Shown: positions 1 to 6,811 of the stretch, in pieces
How the letters are laid out: every line of letters begins with the position of its first letter
Position numbering within the stretch: position 1 is the stretch's first letter
NCBI GenBank assembly: GCA_031363085.1
Contig: JANLTU010000116.1
Coordinates: 1 to 16,495, forward strand
Direction: 5' to 3'
DNA from: UBA6921 sp031363085
GTDB lineage: Bacteria; Pseudomonadota; Gammaproteobacteria; SG8-11
Length of the DNA stretch: 16,495 nt
Translations under genes and position numbers: made by a program
The notes under the pieces: model-generated
The model's input: the letters and a program-made list of their open reading frames with translations, nothing else
The model's database searches: none
Told to the model about the DNA's origin: nothing

Positions 1-171
1 TGGAATACCGTCGCTCGCCAACAACGCGGGGCACAGACTTGCCAGTGATCCAGCCACCGCCGCTTCGGGCGTGGTCACTTCGGTGCCTACGGTGACGCTG
101 AGGTCGATTCCCACAGCAAATACGGCGGACGTCCACAGCATTGACACTACCAGCACAGTCCTTCGCAGCAC
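1..171 (-). CDS. Exported protein of unknown function, N-terminal part (cut by window edge)
   Basis: This is an open frame running off the left edge, with 57 codons visible. The chosen start is GTG at 169-171, because a strong GAGGAGT ribosome binding site lies seven bases upstream of it. The first 19 or so residues form a typical Sec signal peptide: two Arg (LRR), then a hydrophobic stretch (TVLVVSMLWTSAVFA) ending in a small-residue A-V-F-A cleavage motif. The mature start is VGIDLSVTVGTEV, which resembles no family I can name. Codon use (GCG, CTG, GTG) fits the neighbours. I infer that the product is exported to the periplasm or outer membrane. Function is unknown. Confidence 0.6.
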   Translation of the reverse strand, partial: MLRRTVLVVSMLWTSAVFAVGIDLSVTVGTEVTTPEAAVAGSLASLCPALLASDGIP

Positions 172-230
172 GCTCTTTACTCCTCAGTAGTTTACGGGCG
201 GGAGAATGCTAGCATCATTCTATTTGCTTG

Positions 231-258
231 AAAAATAGTTTGGGCTCTGTGGCCCAAA
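231..258 (-). terminator. Rho-independent terminator of the EamA gene
   Basis: On the minus strand, about 45 bases after the EamA stop codon, a perfect 7-bp stem (TTTGGGC / GCCCAAA at 239-245 and 252-258) with a 6-base loop is followed by CTA and a run of five T. The order stem then T-run fits minus-strand transcription, so it would end the EamA transcript before the exported-protein gene at 1-171. Confidence 0.6.
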
Positions 259-301
259 GAAATATTTCGGCTGGTATAGGCTTGTTTATCGAGAGAAACC
301 G

Positions 302-1189
302 CTACAGCGCAGCCGTTACAACTCGCGCTCGTCGACCGACGAAAACACACACCAGCACGATCATCGCCACCGACATCTGCGCGCCGGAAACCTGTTCATG
401 CAACAACGCGGCGGCAATGGCAAGCGTAAAGAAAGGTTGCAGCAACTGAATTTGCCCAACGCGCGCGATGCCACCCATCGCCAGCCCCTGATACCACGCG
501 ATAAACGCCAGAAACATGCTGACAACGCTGACGTAGGCGAACCCGGCCACACTGCTCCACGATACAGCCGCAAGGTGCTCGGGGAATGTGTCAATCACCG
601 GCACAATCAACCACGGCACGGAAACCAGCAACGCCCAACTGATGGTTTGCCACGCGCCTAACTCGCGCGCCAAACGCGCGCCTTCCGCGTATCCAAACCC
701 GGCGGCAAGCACGGCAACGAAGAGCGCGATGTCTGCGACAGTAAAATCACCGTCGCTCGCGGCCAGCGAGAACAGCGCAATCGCCATGCTCCCAACCACG
801 GCCGATAGCCAGAATAATCGGTGCGGGCGCTCGTGATCCAACCATGCGCCGAACAGCGCAGTCACCAACGGTATTACGCCGATCACTACCGCCGCGTGCG
901 ACGCCGGCACCCGCACCAGTGCCCAACTTGAAAACAATGGGAAACCCACCACCACACCCAACGCGACCGCACCCAGGCGCAACCACTGACGCCCCACCGG
1001 GCGCGGCGCCCGCATGACCCACAGCGCAATCGCTGCCAACACCGCCGCCACCAGCGCGCGCCCCAAGCCCACAAACATGGGATCGAGGCTTGCCACTGCG
1101 AACCGGGTTGCCGGTAATGTAAGGCTAAATCCGATGACGCCAAGCAATCCGTACACTAAGCTTTTCCGGTCGTTGTGTTTATTTGTCAT
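302..1189 (-). CDS. EamA/DMT-family transporter
   Basis: This 295-residue protein is almost wholly hydrophobic, with about ten predicted membrane segments arranged as two repeats (roughly residues 12-140 and 150-287). That is the EamA (RhaT-like, drug/metabolite transporter) architecture and normal length. The N-terminus has the family look (LVYGLLGVIGFSLTLPATRFAV). The second half ends in the typical LLQPFFTLAIAAALLHEQVS segment, which in this family carries the conserved P and E residues of TM9. The protein would sit in the inner membrane and export or take up small metabolites; the substrate cannot be predicted. The start ATG is at 1187-1189 and no strong ribosome binding site is seen. A broken HxlR regulator gene lies 80 bases upstream on the same strand, suggesting a former regulator-exporter pair. 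Confidence 0.85.
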   Translation of the reverse strand: MTNKHNDRKSLVYGLLGVIGFSLTLPATRFAVASLDPMFVGLGRALVAAVLAAIALWVMRAPRPVGRQWLRLGAVALGVVVGFPLFSSWALVRVPASHAAVVIGVIPLVTALFGAWLDHERPHRLFWLSAVVGSMAIALFSLAASDGDFTVADIALFVAVLAAGFGYAEGARLARELGAWQTISWALLVSVPWLIVPVIDTFPEHLAAVSWSSVAGFAYVSVVSMFLAFIAWYQGLAMGGIARVGQIQLLQPFFTLAIAAALLHEQVSGAQMSVAMIVLVCVFVGRRARVVTAAL

Positions 1190-1269
1190 GATCTGCCACG
1201 TAAACTCGGTTCCAGCGCGTCGAGCATGGCGTGCTGCACAGATGAAATGTGAATTTATCGGCGCGCCCT

Positions 1270-1599
1270 TTAATCATGCACATGCGCCTGTCCCCAGGCA
1301 TACAGGTCATCCAAAATCGGTTTCAAGGTCGTGCCGCGTGGGGTCAAAGAATATTCCACCCGTGGCGGAACCTCGGCATAAATCTTCCGTGCCACGATGC
1401 CATCGGCCTCTAATTCACGCAGTTGCTGCGTCAGCATTTTTTGACTGACCGGCGGAATATTTTTTTTGATATCACTGAAGCGCATGGTGTGCGCAAGCAA
1501 CATGTGCAAGACCATCGGCTTCTACTTGCCACCGATCACGTTGAGTATTGTCAACATCGGGCAACTCAGCGGATTTTCGATATGCCATTGATTATTCAT
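1270..1599 (-). pseudogene. HxlR-family transcriptional regulator with in-frame TAG
   Basis: The full frame is 109 codons from ATG 1597-1599 (AAGG ribosome binding site eight bases upstream), the normal HxlR length. The N-terminus reads MNNQWHIENPLSCPMLTI, then NVIGGK, then a stop. The family has Gly-Gly-Lys-Trp-Lys here, so codon 26 (1522-1524) has become TAG in place of TGG. After the stop the frame continues perfectly: the winged-helix core KNIPPVSQKMLTQQLRELE, the basic-acidic wing and VPPRVEYSLTPRG. HxlR proteins are small winged-helix DNA-binding dimers that often control a neighbouring gene, here probably the EamA transporter. An 81-residue product restarting at Met 1513-1515 would lack the first helix. 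I read this as a recent nonsense mutation; a base-calling error is the alternative. Confidence 0.85.
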
Positions 1600-1604
1600 T
1601 TTGG

Positions 1605-2087
1605 TTACCTTGAAGTGGCTATGGCACTTATTTGTGCCTGCTTGCGGCAAGGCGAGCGACGCCTCACGATGGCGCGGTGGTAGGGCTCAAACAGCGTGTT
1701 GATGCGGCGGTCTCTGTCTTTGGGACTCAGCCCGCTGTTGGCGGGGACTGGCACGCCCGCGCTGCATTCCGCAATCAAATCCGCTCTGCCAAGCTGCCGG
1801 TTGCAGTCGATCACTAGGCGTGAATAGCCGCTCAGCGCCAAGGGTGCGTCGAGATGCGACGCGAGCTGCCGCGCCACCTCGGCGGCACCGGGGTCCCAGC
1901 CAATATGTTCCGCCAACTGCGCAGGCTCAAGGCCCAGGTTGCCGAGTCGGTGCGGCACTCGGTGGGAAGCATAATCGCAGACCAAGACAGCGCTGCTGCT
2001 GCCGTGGGCGTTGACGACTTCGAATGCAGGCGGCTCCTCAGGCTCCAGCAGCGACACCGTGGTTTCAGCAGTATCGATAATTGTCAT
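1605..2087 (-). pseudogene. N-formylglutamate amidohydrolase family protein, C-terminally truncated
   Basis: The start is taken at ATG 2085-2087 (MTIIDTAET), 43 bases after the transglutaminase stop, giving 160 residues. The sequence has the family signature in order: FEVVNAHGSSSAVLVCDYAS (family CDHAS), HRVP, HIGWDPGAAEVARQLA, LSGYSRLVIDCNR, and FEPYHRAI near residue 140. N-formylglutamate amidohydrolases are zinc enzymes of about 260 residues that release glutamate and formate in histidine breakdown; homologues without a hut context are common and may act on other substrates. Here the last third is missing. After PYHRAI the sequence loses resemblance and ends at TAA 1605-1607, five bases before the HxlR start. 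This looks like a deletion that joined the two genes. Same strand and short spacing indicate a former operon with the transglutaminase. Confidence 0.75.
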
Positions 2088-2130
2088 GACCAAGCCCTTA
2101 TATTTGCGCGCCGCTTGCGCAGCACCCACA

Positions 2131-2946
2131 TCAGACTTGCTCCCGCACCTCGTCCGTCCAGACTTTGAAGCTCTTGAGCTCATTCGGGCCGAACGTGTGG
2201 CTGAGCGGCACATCGGCCGCATCGCGGCCTTGAGCGATCAATACCCGCCCGATGCGCGGGATGTTGTTGCGCGGATCGAAGGTGTGCCAGCGCCCGCCCA
2301 GGTAGGCCTCGAACCAGGCGGAGAAATCCATGGGCCCGGTGACGGGAATACCGATATCGCCCAAATAGCCGGTGCAGTAGCGTGCCGGAATATTCATGCA
2401 GCGGCACAAAGCGATTGCGAGATGGGTGTAGTCGCGGCACACGCCGGTGCGCTCGTTGTAAGCTTCAAGCGCGGTCTTGGTCGCGCGCGCATGCTGGTAG
2501 CCAAAGCGCAGATGCGCATGCACGAAATCACAGATGGCCTGGACGCGCGGCCATCCAGGGGGTGTTTTCTCGAACAGCGCCCACACCATTTCGGAAAGCT
2601 GATCGGTTTCGCAGTAGCGGCTGCCAAGCAGATATACCAGCGTCTCTGCCGGCAAATTCTCTACCGCGTGTTGCGCTGCGCTAGGATCGACTGCATCCGG
2701 CAACCCGCTGTCGTTGACGAGTGCAGTTGTCGAGATGCGCATAATAGTGCCCGGCGGCGCGACGATGCGGCTGCACTAATTGCCGAAGCCGTCGCGGTAG
2801 GCGGTAATCGGTGTCGATGGGCGGGTGATGACGTGGTCTGCAATGGCAACATCGGAGACGCGGGTGAAATGGATGTTGAGCATCAGGATCATCGGTGTCG
2901 GCTGCGGACACTGATAAATTAACTCGAATCCGACTCGTATCTGCAT
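2131..2946 (-). pseudogene. Transglutaminase-like protease of the Anbu neighbourhood, with in-frame TAG
   Basis: Reading from ATG 2944-2946 (GAGGGA ribosome binding site a few bases upstream) gives 271 codons. The N-terminal part (MQIRVGFELIYQCPQPTPMI) is the beta-rich domain of bacterial transglutaminase-like proteins (COG1305 type). At codon 57 (2776-2778) a TAG stands where the pattern DGFGN-W-CSRI calls for Trp. The frame then runs unbroken through the core: Cys170 in GVCRDYTHLA, His221 and Asp224 in GGRWHTFDPRNN, the expected Cys-His-Asp triad. Members of this group are presumed cysteine proteases or amidases and are encoded next to Anbu, alpha-E and ATP-grasp genes in many bacteria. A restart at ATG 2742 would yield 203 residues that keep the triad but lose the N-terminal domain. 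The rest of its usual partners lie at 7118-11848. Confidence 0.85.
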
Positions 2947-3345
2947 GCTGTCCCTCGCGTCTTAAACAGGTAAAAACTAACTGACTGCGCACCATAACAG
3001 AAATCAACACAGCAAAAACCAAACCAACACTGAAGACCCCTGACCGTGCTGCGAATTCAAAACATGGTCTCCGCTGTGACCCGCGCAATGCGGCGGATCG
3101 TGATCGTATCTGGTGCAACCAGTGTGTCAGTGCGCCAGTTTGGGCTGATGCGCTCACCCGGATACGCGTTTGGCAGGCATGCTGCGCGCGTCACATCGCC
3201 AATATTATTGGTCTTGCTGCCGCGCGCGAACAAAACGAGCCGCAGGCCCGTGTCTTGCTAATGCCTTGCTGTCACACGCAACACGTGTTGAGCGCAGCAT
3301 CAAGCAAAATAACTTGGCGTAATCAAAGCGCCGCAAGGAGTCAAC
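2947..3345. other. Divergent intergenic region with an unassigned open segment
   Basis: This stretch of about 400 bases separates the transglutaminase (minus) from the ParA-like gene (plus) and should hold both promoters, but I see no convincing -35/-10 pair. On the minus strand, positions 3057-3257 are open for 67 codons between TAG and TGA without an ATG. The conceptual peptide (for example RISPNWRTDTLVAPDTITIR) looks protein-like but matches no family I recognise. It could be the tail of a decayed gene or chance. Confidence 0.3.
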
Positions 3346-4071
3346 GTGGCCTCAATCAATTTCATCGGTGGCGAGAAAGGTGGCGTGGGCAAGTCGGTGG
3401 TGGCGCGCGTGTTGGCGCAATATCACATCGATCACGAAAAACCGTTTATTGGTTTCGATACCGACCGCTCGCACAGTTCGTTCATCCGTTTTTACAGCGG
3501 TTACGCGTATCCGACCGTCGTCGACAGTTTCGAGAGCCTGGACGCGATTGCCACTGCGGTGGAACAGAATCCCCTGCAGAACGTGATCGTCGATCTGGCG
3601 GCGCAGACCTTCGCGCCGGTGGCGCGCTGGATCACCGACTCGGGTTTCTTCGCGGCGTTCGACGAGTTGAAAGTTTATGTCAAATTCTGGCACGTGATGG
3701 ACAACGGCAAGGATTCGGTCGACTTGCTCGGGCGGCTGTTCGACACCTACGGCACGGCGCCCCACTACGTCGTCGTGATGAACTGCGGGCGCGGCTCGGA
3801 TTTTGCTATTTTCAAGCGCTCTGCCGAATACCAGCGCGCCATCAACCAGCGTGCCACCATCATCGAGTTTCCGCGCTTGCACGACGCCAGCATGCGCAAG
3901 ATCGACTTGCAGAACACCAGTTTTTGGGCAGCGGCCAACAGCCGCATGACGGGCGTGGACGGACTGGGACTACTGGAACGCCAGCGTGTCAAAACCTGGC
4001 TACGCCACGTCTATGCGGCGCTGTCGCAGGTAGCGCTTGATAACACCGCTGCGGTCTCGTTATCACTGTGA
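3346..4071 (+). CDS. ParA/MinD-like P-loop ATPase
   Basis: This 241-residue protein starts at GTG 3346, chosen because AAGGAG stands five bases upstream. It opens with a deviant Walker A motif, GGEKGGVGKS (residues 8-17), with the signature lysine K11 and the P-loop K16. GFDTDRSHSS (about 35-44) follows as the switch I region and NVIVDLAAQT (about 78-87) as the Walker B strand. This is the ParA/MinD/CobQ fold, used for plasmid or chromosome segregation, protein positioning or mobilisation. The 3' half (FKRSAEYQRAINQRATIIEFPRLHD) resembles single-gene ParA-like ATPases rather than SopA/ParA with an N-terminal HTH. No parB or centromere repeats were found, so the cargo is unknown. The gene is intact. 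A citrate-synthase-like scrap follows 15 bases later. Confidence 0.8.
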   Translation: MASINFIGGEKGGVGKSVVARVLAQYHIDHEKPFIGFDTDRSHSSFIRFYSGYAYPTVVDSFESLDAIATAVEQNPLQNVIVDLAAQTFAPVARWITDSGFFAAFDELKVYVKFWHVMDNGKDSVDLLGRLFDTYGTAPHYVVVMNCGRGSDFAIFKRSAEYQRAINQRATIIEFPRLHDASMRKIDLQNTSFWAAANSRMTGVDGLGLLERQRVKTWLRHVYAALSQVALDNTAAVSLSL

Positions 4072-4086
4072 AAAAGGATCTCCGAC

Positions 4087-4269
4087 GTGCAAGCCAAGAA
4101 CGTTCTGACGCGTCTGGGCATCGACGCTCCGCTGCTGGAAATCGCGCTGACGCGCACCACCGGCTGAGTCAGTCACTGGCTCGAACTCCAAGAAGAAGGC
4201 CACGGCATCGATCACTCGCGCCAGTTGTATGTTGGCAAGACCCGGCGCCCTTACCCGGTTAAAGCGTAG
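4087..4269 (+). pseudogene. Citrate-synthase-like C-terminal fragment with in-frame TGA
   Basis: From GTG 4087 (AAGGAT seven bases upstream) 60 codons resemble the last 60 residues of citrate synthases: VLTRLGIDAPLLEIALTR, then TTG-stop-VSHWLE, then SRQLYVGKTRRPYPV. The family pattern there is Leu-Gly-Ile-Pro, Ala-Arg-x-x-Gly-Trp-x-Ala-His-x-x-Glu, then Arg-Pro-Arg-x-x-Tyr-x-Gly. Codon 27 (4165-4167) is TGA exactly where Trp is expected. Nothing of the first 350 or so residues of a citrate synthase is present upstream; the preceding gene is the ParA-like ATPase. I read it as a relic left by a deletion. A small standalone protein is unlikely given the stop. Confidence 0.55.
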
Positions 4270-4350
4270 CGCTTCGCGGCAGGGCTTCGGTTTGCAGCGA
4301 GAGTTCCAATACGTCAGCCGGAATTACGACTGCAGGTTCGCGACATGAGA

Positions 4351-4356
4351 TATACT
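4351..4356 (+). promoter_or_regulatory. Candidate -10 box of higBA (near-leaderless)
   Basis: TATACT at 4351-4356 is a near-consensus -10 hexamer; the -35 candidate GACTGC (4328-4333, 17-base spacer) is weak. Transcription would start near 4363, only one or two bases before the higB ATG at 4365, so the mRNA would be nearly leaderless. No Shine-Dalgarno sequence precedes higB. Confidence 0.45.
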
Positions 4357-4362
4357 CTACCA

Positions 4363-4372
4363 ACATGCATGT
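4363..4372. promoter_or_regulatory. Palindrome over the higB start, candidate HigA operator
   Basis: ACATGCATGT is a perfect 10-base palindrome directly after the -10 box and covering the higB ATG. HigA-type antitoxins repress their own promoter by binding such short palindromes. The position fits, but binding is inferred only. Confidence 0.35.
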
Positions 4373-4658
4373 CATCACACGCAAGCGACTGCGGGAGTTC
4401 GTGGCGGGTCACCGGGGCGCGGCAGAGCCACTGGGCATCTGGTATAGCATCATGTCCAAGATGGATTTTGCGACGTTTTCCGAACTCAAGCGGGTATTTG
4501 GATCGGCCGACAAGGTTGGAAAGTTCACGGTCTTCGATATCGGCGGCAACAAATACCGGTTGATTGCCGCGATCCATTACAACCGCAAGAAAGTTTACGT
4601 CCGACATGTGCTGACGCATGCCGAGTACGATCAAGACAATTGGAAGGAGTCACCATGA
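4365..4658 (+). CDS. higB: HigB-family type II toxin (mRNA interferase)
   Basis: This 97-residue protein matches the HigB_toxin family (RelE-like fold) along its length: MHVITRKRLREF at the start, a central region with PLGIWYSIMSKMDFATFSELKRVF, and the C-terminal core NKYRLIAAIHYNRKKVYVRHVLTHAEYD. HigB toxins cut mRNA on the ribosome and are neutralised by HigA. The start at ATG 4365 agrees with the family N-terminus. Its stop overlaps the start of the antitoxin gene (ATGA at 4655-4658), so the two are translationally coupled. Toxin-first order is typical for higBA. The pair lies upstream of a gene ending in an integron attC site, a common setting for TA cassettes. Confidence 0.88.
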   Translation: MHVITRKRLREFVAGHRGAAEPLGIWYSIMSKMDFATFSELKRVFGSADKVGKFTVFDIGGNKYRLIAAIHYNRKKVYVRHVLTHAEYDQDNWKESP

Positions 4659-5065
4659 CCACTCGCCAAATGAAGGCTGTCATTCACGAATATCGCCGGT
4701 TGCGGACCTTAGTGCCGCTCGGCACGCTGCGCACGAAAAAAGACTACGCGCGCGCGGTCGCGATGCTGGATGAGATCATCGACGAAATCGGTGAAGACGA
4801 AAAACATCCGCTGGCGGAGTTGGCGGACGCGCTCAGCGTCTTCGTTGAAAAATACGAGGCAGAGCACATGGCTGTTCCGAAGGCCAATCGGGCAGCGGTC
4901 CTCAAATTTTTCATGCATGAGCACGGCTTGCGGCAAACGGATTTACCGGAGATCGGCAGCCAGGGCGTGGTGTCCGAAGTGCTGGCGGGCAAACGTGAAT
5001 TAAACACGCGCCAAATCACGGGGCTTGCCAAACGTTTTGGGGTTTCTCCCGCAGTGTTTCTTTGA
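4655..5065 (+). CDS. higA: HigA-family antitoxin with C-terminal HTH
   Basis: This 136-residue protein starts at ATG 4655, preceded by AAGGAG eight bases upstream and overlapping the higB stop. The first 85 residues are charged and helical (IDEIGEDEKHPLAELADALS), forming the toxin-binding region. Residues about 95-133 form an XRE-type helix-turn-helix: GLRQTDLPEIGSQGVVSEVL, then GKRELNTRQITGLAKRFGVS. This two-part layout is that of HigA/MqsA-like antitoxins of about 130-140 residues found with HigB_toxin partners. HigA neutralises the toxin and represses the operon, probably at the palindrome over the higB start. The gene is intact. Confidence 0.88.
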   Translation: MTTRQMKAVIHEYRRLRTLVPLGTLRTKKDYARAVAMLDEIIDEIGEDEKHPLAELADALSVFVEKYEAEHMAVPKANRAAVLKFFMHEHGLRQTDLPEIGSQGVVSEVLAGKRELNTRQITGLAKRFGVSPAVFL

Positions 5066-5153
5066 GAGGCAACACAAGAACATTCGACCGACGAACATGC
5101 AATTGGAGTCTGACCCTAATAGCTTTTCTAATAGCCTTTTGAGAGTCACGCAC

Positions 5154-5768
5154 ATGAATGATCGTGAAATCCTTGACCATCTTCGTATATCAGCATGGGA
5201 GGATGTCAAGTATTTTTCCAATGCAAATAAGGAGGTGAGGGAGCGCTCGGTAGTCTCACAATTCCTCTTGATCCTTGGCATAGCGCATCAAGAACATGAC
5301 CTCCTATCTCTTGAACAAACCAACAAGGCAGATGTGAGCTTTCACAGCGCCAATTTCCAGTTAAAGGAGTTACCTGACCCTGATCTCAGGCGAGGAAAGA
5401 TGTACAAGGATGTTTATAACTCCATTAAGGTCGCCAAAACCATTGAAGACATATCATGGGTCGGTGATATCCAAGATATTCCCCCGATGTCCAGCATGTA
5501 TGAGCTGGTTCTTGCAAAGGCTACAGAGTTGGCGGCCACCGAGTTGTACAAGGCGTTAAAGAGCGAATTGGACCTTCTCATTTACGTAACGAGAACGTGG
5601 GCAGGGCTTATTCAACCTTCTGAGCTGAATGCATGCGCCTTCGCAGAACTCGGTTGGAGATCCGTTTCTTGCGTCAATGCCAAGCAGGCTGTTGTATTAT
5701 TTTCGTCGCCGTCTGCTCCTAAATTCATCAAGGAGAAATCGCAGATGTTAATGAGCTCCAGCGGCTAA
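5154..5768 (+). CDS. DUF1780-like protein (putative endonuclease), cassette-borne
   Basis: I place the start at ATG 5154 (MNDREILDHLRISAWED), giving 204 residues, the usual size of DUF1780 proteins; earlier in-frame ATGs at 5025 and 5097 would overlap or adjoin higA and add unlike sequence. Features shared with DUF1780 as I remember it: an N-terminal helix with FSNANKEVRERSVVSQFLLI, a DVSFHSANFQLKEL strand pair that could be a PD-(D/E)xK-like nuclease core (D, then Q-x-K), a helical middle, and the end ELGWRSVSCVNAKQAVVLF. Nuclease activity is inference. GC is clearly lower than in neighbours (27 of 60 bases in 5281-5340), a sign of foreign origin. The stop codon TAA (5766-5768) sits inside the attC site, as in integron gene cassettes. 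Confidence 0.6.
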   Translation: MNDREILDHLRISAWEDVKYFSNANKEVRERSVVSQFLLILGIAHQEHDLLSLEQTNKADVSFHSANFQLKELPDPDLRRGKMYKDVYNSIKVAKTIEDISWVGDIQDIPPMSSMYELVLAKATELAATELYKALKSELDLLIYVTRTWAGLIQPSELNACAFAELGWRSVSCVNAKQAVVLFSSPSAPKFIKEKSQMLMSSSG

Positions 5769-5825
5769 CATGGCGTTCGAGAGGGATGCGCCAAAAGCGG
5801 CGCGCCCCTCAACTTTACGTTGACG
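5763..5825 (+). repeat. Integron attC recombination site
   Basis: This 63-base site has full attC architecture. The outer boxes are R'' GGCTAAC (5763-5769) and R' GTTGACG (5819-5825), which pair through AAC/GTT. Five-base unpaired spacers follow on each side. The inner stem pairs GTT (5775-5777), GAG (5779-5781) and GGG (5783-5785) with AAC (5811-5813), CTC (5808-5810) and CCC (5805-5807), leaving C5778 and A5782 as extrahelical bases on one arm. A terminal stem GCGCC/GGCGC (5788-5792, 5799-5803) closes a 6-base loop. Size and layout match the 60-base attC of aadA-type cassettes. R' deviates from the GTTRRRY consensus at one purine and at the last base. The cassette would end here. Confidence 0.82.
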
Positions 5826-6070
5826 GTGTAGAACTACAACATTCCAGTGTCCGCTTTTTCAGTTTGCCAAGGCCCGGTTTTGGCCGAAAGCGCGCGGCCA
5901 CAATAAACTCCAGAGACGCCCGTCCAGAGTTGCAGCGACTGATCGCAACGCACGGGAATACGCTGGCTCTTCCACCGTCAGCTCCGGCCCTCCGCCATTG
6001 GCAAGATCGGCGCCGTTGCCCGGCCATGTCGTAGCCATGAGTGACGATGCGACGCGCCTGCCGCACTAGG
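5826..6070. other. Gene-free stretch between attC and gpmA
   Basis: This stretch of about 245 bases holds no credible gene, no second attC and no clear terminator. GGCC-rich short palindromes occur (around 5870-5910) but without a T-run. Open frames here on both strands are short and arginine-rich, typical of chance frames in GC-rich DNA. Confidence 0.4.
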
Positions 6071-6787
6071 CTAGGCCGCCACGTTCGCCGATGACATGTC
6101 TTCGAGGAAGTAACGCGCCATCACGCGCATCTGGTCGTCAAATTCGTAGACCAGGGGTTTGCCGGTGGGAATGTTGAGTTCGACGATGTCTTCGTCGGAA
6201 ATCTTTTCAAGTTGTTTCATCAACGCACGTAGCGTGTTGTGGTGCGCCACCACCAATGTTTGTTTGCCGGCGCACAGGCCGGGCACGATCAACTCGTCCC
6301 AACATTCAATTGAACGCTGCATCGTGTCTTGCAGCGATTCAGTACTGGGTAAGCGGTTGGCGGGCACGTGCGCATAACGCGGGTCGTGATACGGCAGGCG
6401 CGGATCGTTGAAACTCATCGCCGGCGGGCGAATCGCAAACCCACGCCGCCACAAATGCACTTGCTCCGCGCCGTAGTGTTCGCTGATCTCGATCTTGTTC
6501 AGTCCTTGCAATGCGCCGTAGTGACGCTCATTGAGACGCCAATCTTTATGCACCGGTAACCAGTGCAAGTCCATTTCTTCCATGATCATCCACAGCGTGC
6601 GGATGGCACGCTTGAGCAGCGAGACATAGGCGACATCGAAGCTATAGCCGTTGTCTTTGAGCAGTCGGCCGGCGCGCCGTGCTTCCAATATTCCAAGCGC
6701 AGACAGGTCGACATCGCTCCAACCGGTAAATCGGTTCTCGACATTCCAGGTGCTTTCGCCGTGGCGTAGCAATATCACTTTAATCAT
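6071..6787 (-). CDS. gpmA: 2,3-bisphosphoglycerate-dependent phosphoglycerate mutase
   Basis: The start at ATG 6785-6787 has a GAGGAG site just upstream and gives 238 residues. All family blocks are present in order: VILLRHGESTWN (phosphohistidine motif, His near residue 8), ENRFTGWSDVDLSALG, LKRAIRTLW, WRLNERHYGALQGLNK, LPSTESLQDT, and IPTGKPLVYEF near the end. The enzyme interconverts 3- and 2-phosphoglycerate in glycolysis and gluconeogenesis in the cytosol, through a phospho-histidine primed by 2,3-bisphosphoglycerate. One oddity is that the block around the second catalytic His reads AHHNTLRA instead of the usual AHGNSLRA (6236-6247), with residue 183 His for Gly. The protein is otherwise well conserved and intact, so it is probably active. 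It is transcribed away from the VOC-like gene. Confidence 0.93.
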   Translation of the reverse strand: MIKVILLRHGESTWNVENRFTGWSDVDLSALGILEARRAGRLLKDNGYSFDVAYVSLLKRAIRTLWMIMEEMDLHWLPVHKDWRLNERHYGALQGLNKIEISEHYGAEQVHLWRRGFAIRPPAMSFNDPRLPYHDPRYAHVPANRLPSTESLQDTMQRSIECWDELIVPGLCAGKQTLVVAHHNTLRALMKQLEKISDEDIVELNIPTGKPLVYEFDDQMRVMARYFLEDMSSANVAA

Positions 6788-6811
6788 TCGAATCTCCTCA
6801 CCGGGCCCCAC

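Noticed and set aside
2011..2922. 303-codon open frame on the plus strand
   Set aside because: It lies antisense to the transglutaminase and amidohydrolase, whose family motifs are clear on the minus strand; its translation has no recognisable domain.
3255..4040. 261-codon plus-strand frame overlapping the ParA-like gene
   Set aside because: The overlapping frame from 3346 has the P-loop and a strong ribosome site; this one is Arg-rich and without motifs, a shadow frame.
4245..4310. Possible second, decayed attC upstream of higB (GCTTCGCGGC-like hairpin)
   Set aside because: Some resemblance to attC loops, but the R'' and R' boxes and paired arms are missing, so I cannot support it.
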